The notes under the pieces: generated by a model
What the model saw: only the letters and a program-made list of their open reading frames with translations
What the model was told of the DNA's origin: nothing
Database searches by the model: none
In this document: positions 35,255 to 46,464 of the stretch, piece after piece
How positions within the stretch are numbered: the stretch's first letter is position 1
Layout of the letters: each line of letters opens with the position of its first letter
Position numbers and translations under genes: made by a program
Source: Adiantum capillus-veneris
Lineage: Eukaryota > Streptophyta > Polypodiopsida > Polypodiales > Pteridaceae
DNA length: 64,000 nucleotides
Direction of reading: 5' to 3'
Assembly (NCBI GenBank): GCA_014529385.2
Contig: CM043959.1
Location: 12,836,809 to 12,900,808 of the forward strand

Positions 35255-36718
35255 GAGTGAGCGAGACCCAACTTAGCCGGGTTGTGCAAAAAGAAACTCA
35301 CCACCATTGTAGGATATTATGAGTAGGATTATTGTTCAACAAGATATTTTGGGAGCCTTTATGCATCTAGATGATTTGATATATGCGTTTGTATATGTGT
35401 GTATGCACTTATAGATCTCCAAATCCACAATGTTGGTTGGGTGGAGTAGGAAAGATGGGCTATCATGCTAGAAAGGACCACTAGTTATAAGAATGTGGCT
35501 AAAGGTTCTCCATTTGTGTGCTTCTTTTGAGTGAAGGTGAAGGTGCTTCTCCCCTATTTCTCTCCATTTGTGTGCTTCTTTTTGGGTGAAGGTGCTTCAC
35601 CTTGTTGATTTGGACGCGGTGTGATGATGGTGTGCAAGGAACGCGATTCGGATCTCATAAATTATTCTCTCTCCCTCTCTCTCTGTCTTTCTCAATTGCA
35701 AGGTGCTCCAAGGGCTCTTATGCTCTCTCCTCAGTCCTCCACTTGCATGGTTGCATACCCATTCATGCCCTCCTCAATGTACTCATGCTCTCCTTCATAC
35801 AAACATGGCCCACTCAATGTGCCTCTGGTCGTTGAAAGTGCCTCAATCCTCACCCAATGTGACTACACTCTCTTTACAAAGGCACCCTATGCCATGAATA
35901 AGCATTGACAATAATAGGTTTGAGAGGATATGTAGCACTAGTTGCCACTATTTGCAAGCTACCTCCACTGGTTGCAAGGTGCCCCAAGGGATCTAATGCC
36001 CTTCGTAATCTTTAACATGGATCCAATGGCCTCCTCAATCCGTATTCTCATCTCTAAGAGAAGAGCACATAAAATAGGAAGTAGTATTACTGAGTGTGCT
36101 AATACAAAAATAAGGCTTCCCCTAGAGTGATGAACGTATTTACAAGCCAAAGGGAAAAAAACCCTATTGAGGGGGAAAAGTGTCTCGGTAGTCCTCATTG
36201 TGTTCACACACATCATTGTTGGACAGCTGCCAAGCCTGACCATATCGATACTAGCAAAGCAAGAACCACATACATAAAATGTCAATCCGTGGGACGTAGC
36301 TGACCTGAATAGTGCATGGAGGCTACAAGAGATGGCTAATCTCTCAAAATACCCAAGTTTATGCCACTCCTGCTTATCTACGTCTCAAGTGTGTTTCAAA
36401 CACCAAAAGATACTTTCTCTATGACAACCTTATCCAGACAAATTTGTGTAGCTACAGGTCTCCGAATGATATGAAACTCAATACCTAGCAAGGGCAAAGT
36501 ATCCTCTACACTCTACCTAGACAAAATTATGCATAAGATAAACAACCCAATTTAGGGTTGTTGGTTTTGGTCCCAAAAGGGGTCTATAGCTTCCTCTAGA
36601 CGTGCTCTATCTATCTCTAAGGTCAAAATCTAGTTTTAGTGTGTGTATTGTGCATGTGGAGCAAAAACAACTCGTAGATGGGCACGACTAAAAGTACAAC
36701 TTCATCGCAAGAAACTTA
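35255..36718. other. No gene seen
   Basis: Only low-level repeats are visible: 'ttgcaaggtgctccaagg' (35696) and 'ttgcaaggtgccccaaggg' (35973) suggest a diverged duplication, and 'ctccatttgtgtgcttctttt' occurs twice (35507, 35563). Part may belong to the Gypsy-B LTR or its flank. Confidence 0.4.
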
Positions 36719-37114
36719 TGTTGAAAGAGAGATCTTTCAATTTGCGAGCGCGTTGGTATGCTCAGAACAACAATGCAATACTATATGCAAGAGAGACGAG
36801 AGATTGAAGAAGCAGTAAATAGCCGTTGAGCTACTAGTACATCAACGCTTACTCTTAAAGGTTAGGTCTTAAAGTTACAAAAATTGGCTTTTATACCTTA
36901 GCTAAGGTGTAAAAAAAGGGATTCCTCTAATTGGGGCTCAGTACTTAAGAAACTACTTACAACCGTGGAAGCCATTGGCCCCTTTAGACTCACTAGTACC
37001 CAATAACATTACAACAGCTTTGGACTTACGAGATTTGTCAATAATAAAATGGGTTTAATGTGTGGAGTCCTGCTTGATGCTCTTCTTTTTCTCTTGTTAG
37101 CTGAGAAGCTAACA
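36719..37114 (-). repeat. Probable 3' LTR of Gypsy-B (outer edge uncertain)
   Basis: The inner edge is clear: '...gctaaca' ends at 37114 next to a pyrimidine tract that is a polypurine tract on the minus strand. A minus-strand TATA box (GGTATAAAAG) lies at 36888-36897, consistent with an LTR promoter. The outer edge at 36719 (TGTTGAAAG) is a guess from TG...CA form. The second LTR was not found, so this cannot be confirmed by alignment. Confidence 0.4.
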
Positions 37115-37130
37115 TTCCCCCCTCCTTGCC
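37115..37130 (-). promoter_or_regulatory. Polypurine tract of Gypsy-B
   Basis: The minus strand reads GGCAAGGAGGGGGGAA immediately before TGTTAGC, a typical plus-strand primer at an LTR edge. Confidence 0.6.
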
Positions 37131-39490
37131 CGTGTCGTCCGTTACACAACTACTTAGGGTGCTAAGTAGTGGTCGGGCTTTCGTGTCGCTATTCTCTGTG
37201 CTTGATGCTCAAGACCTTGTTGGTATTAGTGGACATGAATTGCATGTTGATTGCATTCTTCAGCTCCATTGCTGAATAGCTGACAAATCGAGCACACAGG
37301 TTTGCATGACAAGACAGAAGATCTTTGATCTATAAGTGAAAGTGCTGTGTAGAATGCTTCTTAAAATGTCTGCATATAATATGATGGGAGAAACTTGGAC
37401 CTTGCGTAGAATCCATGAAGGACCTCTTCAGATGGTTGACTAGAGAGATAGTACCATAGACCTGGTGTACCTTCGAGGAAGGACATCCATGCAACATTTG
37501 GTTGTTCTGCCCTATGAAAGGTATGCAAACAAGTGAGGAACATCTTTGCAATATTTACTAGCATAATGCATGCCAAATCTGGGATACCCCAAAATAACTG
37601 TATGGTTGAAGGTAGTGTCTCCTCCATGTATGACTTTGCCGGTCGGTTATTTGGAGGTGGTGGAAACTGGGGGTAGTTAAGCCAAGTTGGTCTTTTCTGT
37701 TGGAGGAAAAGGTGTTGTTGCCAATTTTTGACTCTTGATACTGGGAACTACATAGGATTTCGTTTGATTAGTAATGGTGCATTTGTGAACAAAATGAGAT
37801 ACCTAGGATGCTGGCTAAGTCAGATCTCTCGCCATTTTGGGTGCTGTAGTGCATGATTGGCCTGGAGATCCTTGAGGAGTCTTTCTTTGATTTGGAGGAC
37901 TTTGAATTAAATGAGAGGGTAAGGGAGAGCTTGCTGATGCCACATTTCATTGATTGTAGATTGACATTGATTGAGTGTATAATCCGTTCTTCCCATTGCA
38001 TTGCCTCCTTCCAAATTTTCTTTGTTTCCTCTTGTATCCGCTTCTGCAAAACAGCCTTTCCTCAGCTGTCAAGCTTTTTGGAGTAGTGGAAGGTTCCACT
38101 TTTGCTTCAGAGATGTCAAGCTCGGGAAGACTGGCCTCTTTTGTGGTTGGGATTTTGAGATCCATGAACTGAAGGGTATCCTTATCTTGCATTGCGGCAG
38201 TGACTTGCTCATCCCCTGATGTGGTTGCATGCACCGCGGAAGCTTCTTTAATCTTCCTTAACTCCTTGTTAAGTTGAGAAATTTGCTTTTGGTAGTTGTC
38301 TTCTCACTGCATGAAGCTGATGGAAAATTCTCTTCTTTACATCTGCTTAAGCTTTAGCTCCATCTCTAAGTCTTTAACCTTCTGCTCATGTTTGATAGGC
38401 AGCATCTGTGCCTTGTAGTGTGGCTATTGTTGGTTATCCTTAAGCTGATTTAGAAGTGATTTTTGTTCTTGGGCTGGGCTAACTATGTATTTGCAATGTT
38501 AAGCTGAACTTCTGTAGGCGTTGCACCGTAGACTCTGATTCTTGTAGAGCTAGAGTGGCCTTTGTGACGTGTTGCTCGTGTTGCTTATTTGTTGTCTAGA
38601 GAGTTTCTAGATCCGTTGCTGTCTTTGCAATGAGTTTAACCAATTCTTGTTCTTTGAATTCCATGGCTTCTTTGTATGACTCGACACATATATTGGCCAA
38701 GTCTAGCCTTTCCTCACTAAGCCGCAGATGCCTGTATACACGATATAGATGTTGGTGGCGATCATAGATTTCATTGTTCATTTTGTCTATTACATCGTGT
38801 GCATACTGTGCATATTCATCTATGTACTCTAAATTCTCCATTGTTCTTGTGTTGATCGCTTTCTTCTAATCTGTTTGTGTGTCTTGAGTCTCAGCCATTC
38901 GCTCATCTGGTTGGTTGGCTTGAGGAGTTGGTGTGGTTGTGGGACTAGTTGGTTTAGTCTCTTGTTCCTTGATAGTTTCGTTGAGTGGTTTGGAATCAGG
39001 TTCCATATTGGTAGCAATGGGAATGGTTTCCTCTGGTGTAGTCTCTTGCGCTGTGGTGGTGTGTTTGTGGGAGAGAAGTGTGGAACTTCAGCAATAGGGT
39101 TTTTTGGTGCTTTGGGTGAATTCTCCTGATGATTGGTACTGGCTTCTTCTTGTGCCTGGGCCTGTTCTTGTTGTCATTCCTCTTTATGATAGAGATTCTC
39201 TAGGCCAGCTCGAGGGTCATCCTTTTTATTGAACATTGGGTGTTTAGTTTGAATTTTGACTCTTCTTGGAGATGGTTTCCACTTTTCCTCAAAATCTCCT
39301 TCGAGCCCTCTTTCTAGCTTAGAAGCCACCTTCTCTCTTTCAAGTCTTGCTGCCCTTTGTGCTGGTTCTTCAATAACTACTATTGGCCTATGTTTCTTTG
39401 TCTGATTTACTTCATCCACTTTAGCTTTCCCTTTCTCTTTCCTTTTTCTTTCAAGAGGAGTGTCTTCCTCTTCTTGCACTTCCTCCTCTC

Positions 39491-42276
39491 TGTGAGGTCC
39501 CCACCCCGCCGTATCCAACGGCGGATCTGATGGTGAACCTGGTGGCCACTAGATCTATAGCGGAAGCAAACAAAGTGGTTCAAGGTTCAACTAGCGGATG
39601 ATCTCTCATCACAAAGTGAGTCGACTTCGAGCCTACTAGCAAGGAGATCTAGCTCCACCTCGCAGGGGAAGTGTGTCTAATCAATTATCGGTCCTCAAGC
39701 CCACCTTCCAAGAGGAGATAAGTCTCGAGTGCCTTTTTCCCCATAGCTTTCAGAGGCACGTACACTTGAGACTTCGCCGCTCTTGGGGCAATGAGTAATA
39801 CTAGACTCGAATTAAACACTATGGGGACAAAGAGTTCCCGACCAATCGGGACCACCCTTCTCATAGGCATTGGCAACCTGAGCCAAGCCCCCACTTTCCA
39901 CCCCCACACTCACACTTCCTTGTGTGTCCTATTACTACCACAATGGTTGTTCAACATAAAAATTCCTTGATTAGATTCCGAATCACAATGTTCGTTAAGA
40001 CAGTCCTTCAATCAGTATTGGAAAGCGGAACCAAGACAGAGTTCTAGTAAAAATTCTACTCAAAATTATTCATTAAAATTCCAATGTTTTGGAGGTACAA
40101 CATCCCCCCTCCAACGAGACTTTACTCCTCCCGTTGTCGCCTAGCTGCCCATACAACTAGGTATGTCCACCGCATAGAAAGCACGACATGGACATTCCCA
40201 CCGCATAGAAAGCAAGACGTGGGTTCCCACCGCTTAACCAGCAGACGTGGGTATCCACCGCTTAACTAGCAGACGTGGATTCAAGAGCCCTTAACCAGGA
40301 ACTCTGTCCCCTGTGATCAGGAGGGGGTTCAGGACTAGTTCAACATTGGAAATAGAATGAACATGCCGAGCTAAATTTTCCCTAGCATACATTCTTTCCT
40401 ATTGCAAACAGTATATCCATCAACCATTCTTTCCTACTTAACTTTAATATACGATTGAATTCAAATGCTGATGTTTCCGTTGGATTTCTCCAACATGTTC
40501 AGGGGTATGTTCATTCCTAGCTAAACGTGTGCAGTGTTAATTAAACAACTTGAATAAAATTGTGACCTACCTCTTCCATTTCTTTGTCAATGGCCCGTGA
40601 GATGGCCGGTGCTTGCTCGTCCATGGGAGCTTTTCCTTTCCCATTCACATTGCTCGTTCCTGCCTCGCGGTCGTGGGCACCACCGAAGCGAGTTCTCTTA
40701 ACCGGGGCCATTTTATACCCACTTCTTTAAATGATAAACTTGAAGAAAAGAGCTAAAGTACGAGAGCATCATAACAAATCAAATTGCAGATTAGAATCAT
40801 TAAAGAATCTTCCTTATGCAAGGGATTAGATTTTTCCTTCGAGACCTAGCAATTTTATGGGTAATTCTTTACTTGCCCTATGGGAACTGGCTCTAAAGTT
40901 AATCACTTGGCTTAGATGATTAAGAATTCAGAATTTTACTAATTGATTTACAAGAGAGATGAAGTAAGCAAGCTCAATCACTTTCCTAGTGCAATTTGAA
41001 GATGCAGAATTACCGCAGGCATGTGTGATAGAAAATTCTCTTCTTATTGGCCTAATGACGGTTTAATTTTAGCCTTAATCACATCTTAATGTGAGAGAAG
41101 TTTTTGAATCTAATTAATTACATTACTATTGAATGGCAAAAGGGTGAATTTCATCAAATCTACATTATTACCGAGACTGACAATTTATTAACTATGCTGC
41201 CTAGAGAAAGAAATCTTTCCTAATGATGTATTAATCATCGATTAAGAATGATGAATGGCTGCATAAATTAGCTAATTGAATGATGATTATGTAATGGAGT
41301 ATAGCTATGTAAACTTAGAGAGCAGCTATTGGAAATTATAACTAAAAGTAGGCATAGTAGATGAAGAATTTGGGAGAATAATGATGAGAATTAAGAAGAA
41401 CCGGAATTAAACCATAATTATCGTGATTAGGGGCTGAGAATCCCCTGATTTTTCTGATCCAATGTATCCTCAAGATGAGAATTTCGGCAGCACCTCCCTC
41501 CTTGCTTCTCCTTCAAAAACTGTGTGTGTACCGACAGCACCTCCCCAAGGTGTGTGTAGGTGTGTACTGGGTGTGTGTGTGAGCATGTGTGTGTGTGTGT
41601 GTGCAAGCACACCCTTAAATAGGCTCCTCCAAGCTGAAAATCGACCAGCCTTGCTATTTGCACTGAATGAGCACTCAGTTAATGCATGGCAAGTCTAGTT
41701 TCCTGCCTACCAAGTGTCCAGTTAGCTAGTCTAACTGGCTCTCACACTCACTCTCAAGCTTGGAAACTCTCCCACAACTCCCACAAGACAAGAGGGCGCC
41801 CCCTAATTGCTAAAGCAGGCTCTGAGTGGCCTGGGACCTGTTCCCACACAGCCTCGAGCCCCGGTGCCTCCCCGCACAACTTTAGGTAAAATTGGTTTTA
41901 GGCTAAAACAGCCCATACGAGTCGGAATTTAATGCCGTAAATTGCTATACTAAGCTCTAACTAAGGCGCACTGGTCCGAGTACCTGCCATATTTAGCAGC
42001 CTCCAGGGTCTGAAAATGCATTTTTTTAAAAAATGCGAGGTACGGGTGCAGTTTTTCGAGACGGTCAAAACTAGACGGGTCGGGTGACCAAAAACTTACT
42101 ATTTTTGGAAAATTTTCACAAAAATTATTTCAATTCACATTTGGAAGCTTTATAACATTCTAAAGAACATGGCACTGTGACAGAATTTGGAAAACTGCTA
42201 AAAATAGTAACTTTTTTCATTATGTTCATTTCATGGTACAAGGGTGCTCTTTGTAATCGGGGTCAGAGACCTTACA
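39491..42276. mobile_element. 2,786-bp TG...CA insertion (solo-LTR-like), CTCTC duplication
   Basis: It starts TGTGAGGTC and ends GACCTTACA, near-perfect 9-bp inverted ends of LTR type, flanked by CTCTC at 39486-39490 and 42277-42281. Removing it together with one CTCTC restores the Gypsy-B accessory reading frame exactly. It contains no protein domain, primer-binding site or polypurine tract that I can see, so a large solo LTR is the best reading; a large non-coding retro-derivative is the alternative. It carries a minisatellite at 40167-40283 and a GT-rich patch at 41522-41602. Confidence 0.75.
40167..40283. repeat. Minisatellite, four units of 28-31 bp
   Basis: Units start 'ccaccgc' at 40167, 40198, 40227 and 40255. 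The first two share 'ccaccgcatagaaagca' and the last two 'ccaccgcttaac'; all end in 'gacgtgg' or 'gacatgg'. Confidence 0.85.
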
Positions 42277-42966
42277 CTCTCTGTTACCTTCTTCTTTTGT
42301 TGCTGCGGATGTGGGTTATTGAGCTTGTACATTGACTAATGGAGTCCGTAGTCTTGTTGTTGATGCTTGAGTGAAGGTGGAAGCCATGACATGATTGGGA
42401 ACTGTATACCACCTTGGCAATCTCTTGGCAATGAAGTGAAAATGTTGGTGATAGAGCCACAATGCCTACTCTATTTCCCTTTGCTTCAACTCCAAAAAGG
42501 AGGATGACCGGTTGGTGAAGATACCAGTGGTTGGTAACTGTCTGTCCCTCATAGGTTTTCCTCCTTTCTGAAGCTTGAGTGCTTCTGCCACTTGGTCCTC
42601 TGTTATGTGAACTTTGATAGGAGAGCCATTGAAATCAGATATGGTGGCTCGTCCTTCTTTTGTGATACTGTGAAAGAGTTCATATGCCCTTTTGTAATTG
42701 CCACCGCAAGGGTCCATTTCTATGTAGTCCTTAAGGCCAATATTTTCCCCAAGGGGTTGGATTGCCTGTTCTTTGATGAGGTCTTGAGCTTCCCTTAGTA
42801 GCATATGTACTTTGACTTTGTTTCCACGAGAACTCTTGAATGATCTGTGGTAGATAGTGACATGTTGGCTATCCAATTGGTCTCTTGCCAACTAGGTGAC
42901 ATTTGCCTCTCTCAAGGAGTCTTCCTCTAGCTGGTATGGTAGCAGTTCAGTAAATTTTTGCTTCAT

Positions 42967-45337
42967 GGTGTTTTTCTTCGGAGCTCCTGAGGTAGATGAG
43001 AGAGAACATGACAGTGTATGAGCACATCCAAAGATAAGACAATTCTGGCAAGTTACAACCAAGTAGCATAACTAAATAAGCAAAAATGAGCCCTAAAAAT
43101 TACAATTTCTGCAAAGTCTATCTTTGGCGTGCCTAAGATGCAGATGGGTGTAGGTTCATGCAAAATAGTGTCAGATGGATTGTATAGAAAACATAAGTGC
43201 TGGTGGTGATTTGAAAGAGTCTTGAGAGCTTTTGGACTTTTATGGTGGGAGTTGTGAACAATTATATGTCCGCTGGACTGCATTCTGTACTTTTGGTAAT
43301 TGACCAAGTGAGGATTTGTCAAACTTGATGAAACTTGGGCAAGTGTTTAATGTGACCAATGTGAACATATTTGTGTATCACAGATGCAAGTTAGGCTCTT
43401 CCATTGCCATTTCTATCTTAGGCACACCTAAGAAAAAAAAAGGGTGATTTAGGGCCATTTCTTTTTTTTGGTGCTCTGATGGGTCTTATAGAAAATATCA
43501 TTGATGATGGATAAAGTTGGGCTCATTTGGAAAGCTAAAAGTGAGATTTGGGCACAAATGGCTATGGGATGTGGCATAGTGCGTTTTATGAGTATTTTGC
43601 ACGAAAAATATGTTATAGTGTGATGTATGCTTGTGATGGGGAAGGAAAACATGCTAGTGTAGAAGTGGGTGACAAAAATGGTGCCATATTAGTGATTCAT
43701 CTTTAGCACGCCAAAGATAGAAGTTATCCTTTATTGCATTTTAGGCCTTGCTTTTGCCCTATCTAGCTTCTATTAGGTCATATCTAGCTTCTATTAGGTC
43801 ATTGATGGTCGTTGGAACCCTTGGTTTATTTTTTGGTAGCTGATGTAGTTCTTGATGAGGTTGACCGTCTTCTGTTGAGCAAGGTTTGACTTGGAGTCAC
43901 TAATCACTAGTTTCTTGCTTCCTGGAGGTTGGTAGAGGTCCAAATATGGTGTAGAGAGTGCCCCCCTTAATTTTGAGGTGAGTTGGGTCAAGATTTTGTA
44001 TTGTGGTGCAAAATATCACAATGCGGAGTGAATTTGGTCTTTTTGTCCTATACTAATGATTGAGCCTTAGTTGCACCCCTAAATCTCCACAGTTCCTTAA
44101 CATGATGGCCTCAAAACATTTGTAAAGTTTGGTCCCCATCTGACTCCTTTATCTTCAGTGCGCCAAAGATGCTAGGTCAAAAGTTTTTGCACTTTGGAGC
44201 TTAGCAATTTGTTGTCCCCCTAGTGATGAGCCTCTGGTTTAATTTTGGTGAAATTTGGGTGTCAGGTGTAGCCGGTGTCAGCATTTTTGCCCCTAACCGT
44301 TCCCAAATTGCCAAGTGTTGTCGTGCCCCTTGTAGCTCTTGTGGTTGACAATGTGGTAATCAAAATACTTCTAGATGTAGTTAGGAACTTACTCACCATG
44401 GCTGGGTGAGTAAGAGGCAACAGACAATACATAAGAGAGCATAGAAGGTCACCAAAATCCACCACTCAGAGCTCCTTCTCTAAGGTCTAGAATGCAAATG
44501 AGAGAAATATTGGCGTACGGGGCTATACATACCTGGAATTTCTCGATGCCTCCTTTCAATTACCTACCCAATGAGGTCATCAGGTCTAATTGCATATTCT
44601 TGGATTGAATTTTTTTGAAACTGATATCCCTCAATCATTCTGTCAAGATTTGCCTAGATAACTAATTGGTGAAAAAGGCCACTAAACTTTTTGATCCGAT
44701 TTGCTTCAAATTTTTCCCGACTCTTCCCTTGGACTTCGAGATTTGGCGTTTGAAATCAAAATCCAATTTTGACATTCTTGCTTATTTATTTTGGGTTTTA
44801 TTAGCTTTATTAGCAAAACATTAAAGAATAATAGCTTATCACTCAAAAATTTCTATTCGATACTCAAAAAACTCAAAAACACTTCCAGTCTTATTATTCA
44901 ACCATATTTTTGTGGATTTTTCCATTTTTTCATGATTTTGGCCAAATGACACGCTAACAAATGAAATTGTACTACATGATAATTATTGGAAGATATGTAC
45001 AATATATACACACACATAGGGTTTATCAAATGGAAATCCCCATTCATCTCATTATTAGGGAAATCACTTAATTGGTTCAATACAAATCAGACATTAACAA
45101 TAATTACTTCAAATAATTGTCCTTTTTACTTTCCAGATTCATATGCTTCTGTTCTTTTTTGATTGTTTCCTTGTCTCCCCCCCTCCTGGCTTCAATTAAT
45201 TAGCCCGGGTTGTGCAGTGTAGAGGGTAGAAAGTTGTGTCTATGCATGACCTTGATTGGCCATGCTATGGAGGTCAATGCAAATAAACACATTATGATGT
45301 GCAAGAAGTGGGTCTTGAGTATGGCACTCAAGGGTGT
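42967..45337. other. Gypsy-B spacer with four dispersed palindromes
   Basis: This AT-rich sequence between the W-x-P-K segment and the accessory ORF has no readable protein. It carries ATCTTTGGCGTGCCTAAGAT-type palindromes at 43120-43139, 43414-43433, 43699-43718 and 44151-44170. Just above the accessory ATG, the minus strand has TTCTCTCTCATCTACCTCAG (around 43000), which resembles a 3' splice site. Confidence 0.55.
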
Positions 45338-45793
45338 CTAATCTCGAGGTATCCTATTTCTTGAATCTTTTGAAGAGGAAATTTTGCAACAATTGAGCTT
45401 GTTCTTTGATAAGCAATATGCATTGTCTGATGTGTGTTGCTTGGATATAATGGTCTCTGTAACTGTGAGTGCCTTGACTTTAGGTACCCACTTATATCTG
45501 ACTGTAGCCGTCTTGACTTGCTGTGGGGTCTTCGGTACCCATTGTTGAGCTTGTTTGGCATGGATTTTTGGTTTTATTAAGATTGTACTTTGCTTCTTTG
45601 GTTTCCATATCCATCTCCTCTATTGAGCAGGTGGATGTAATGTTTTTTCTTTAAAGTTGTTAGCAATGTGTAGCAGTCTTTTTCGCACCCATACTTGTTG
45701 AGGTTCGTTCTTGAGCAGGCTCTTGGGTACCCAGATTTTCTTGACTCCTTTCATAGGTTGGCTTGAAGAAGTCTTTAATGGAGTAGTGGTCAT
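45338..45793 (-). pseudogene. Gypsy-B W-x-P-K repeat segment
   Basis: One frame of 151 codons from ATG 45793 to TAG 45338 has a single internal stop (45620-45622). It contains five tryptophan motifs: K-I-W-V-P-K, V-W-V-R-K, R-W-I-W-K-P-K, Q-W-V-P-K and Y-K-W-V-P-K, in a Lys/Thr/Gln-rich context. I recall similar W-V-P-K strings from linker regions of some plant retrotransposon polyproteins, but their role is unknown to me. It follows the post-integrase protease-like domain with a change of frame at about 45796. Confidence 0.55.
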
Positions 45794-45795
45794 AT

Positions 45796-46455
45796 TTATG
45801 AATGATGACTTCTGTTTCCTAAATGGGAATTATCGAGAGATCCTTTCCATTCTTCCTTACTGTATGCAAACAATATTCTTAGTTGTCCACCTTTAAGTGT
45901 GAGTTCCAGCATTTGGGCATCCCAATCTTGTAAATCTTTGTAGGTCCGCAACATCCATGGAACTCCTTGTATCAGGTCTTCATTCATGTGTTCATCCACA
46001 ATACATATGAAAGTATGCGGGCATGAAAATCCATGAACCATAATATTCAAGTTAATTTTTCCCAGGGTTGGAGTGATTTGTTTGTTACAGCCTTTGATAG
46101 TGGCTCGACACTACTCAAGTGGTTGAGTTGTTTCCTTGAGATAAGTTGAGTAACTAACATCATTGACTCGAGCTCTGGTGTCCGTTAAAGTTTTCACTTT
46201 GTATCCCTCCTTCAAAATCACATTGATCCGCATATCAAGAACATCCATCCACTTGTCATCAATCTCTACCTTCTCCTCAACGATGGGCTGAACTTGGAGA
46301 GTATTGAGTGGTACCACTTGTAGAACAGGTTGCCTTGCAACTTTTTGTTTTAGAATCCGAATGCCAGCCTCCTCCTGAGCCCCATGTATCAATTGTTTTC
46401 GTTTAAGATTTCTTTCCTCGGTTGCGTGCATTCTTTGCAAAAGCTCATTAGTCAA
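45796..46455 (-). pseudogene. Second retropepsin-like domain after Gypsy-B integrase
   Basis: This is in the same frame as the integrase C-terminus (46737-46465), separated from it by one TAG (46465-46467). It has V-K-T-L-T-D-T-R-A-R-V-N-D-V-S (residues about 85-100), which looks like the D-T-G-A catalytic loop with Gly changed to Arg. A second TAG follows, then K-I-N-L-N-I-M-V-H-G-F, F-I-C-I-V-D, and D-L-I-Q-G-V-P-W-M with D-W-D-A-Q near 45950-45900, matching the I-L-G-x-P-W-(L/M) helix and D-W strand that end plant gypsy proteases. The normal protease of the element is at 54661-55299, so this would be a second copy. Confidence 0.55.
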
Positions 46456-46464
46456 GGGAAGACT

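Larger units (their letters stand above)
37330..42966 (-). pseudogene. Gypsy-B post-integrase accessory ORF (interrupted)
   Basis: The likely start ATG is at 42966 (M-K-Q-K-F-T-E-L-L), in frame with the long piece 42891-42466 past one TAG. The N-terminal domain contains V-H-M-L-L-R-E-A-Q-D-L-I, R-A-T-I-S-D-F-N-G-S and V-H-I-T-E-D-Q-V-A-E-A-L-K-L. The same frame then continues past two more stops to the 2,786-bp insertion, and beyond it as a charged segment (39490-39174: E-E-E-D-T-P-L-E-R-K-R-K, basic P-S-P-R-R-V-K). Coiled-coil-like pieces follow (38841-38596, 38234-37768) and a C-terminal segment (37627-37361). Without the insertion it is about 2.8 kb, roughly 900 codons. No enzyme motif is recognised. 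Gypsy-A has the same plan. Confidence 0.6.

Noticed and set aside
36719-37114. Pairing this LTR edge with the LTR candidate at 62907-63050 as the two LTRs of Gypsy-B
   Set aside because: The sequences share no visible similarity and differ in length, so they belong to different elements unless one is misread.
39491-39510. Same family for the ends TGTGAGGTCCCC (39491) and TGTGAAGCCCC (62907)
   Set aside because: Similarity stops after about a dozen bases and the other ends differ.
40167-40283. CRISPR-like array
   Set aside because: Units of 28-31 bp are contiguous minisatellite repeats without spacers, in plant retroelement sequence.
43120-44170. The four palindromes as a CRISPR or tRNA-like array
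   Set aside because: Spacing is hundreds of bases and irregular, and no tRNA fold or cas-like gene is present.
42907-45337. Minus-strand ORFs of 60-90 residues (43053-43322, 43449-43652, 43794-43991, 44262-44465, 44898-45080)
   Set aside because: Composition follows AT-rich spacer, no conserved motif, and no continuity with the flanking Gypsy-B frames.
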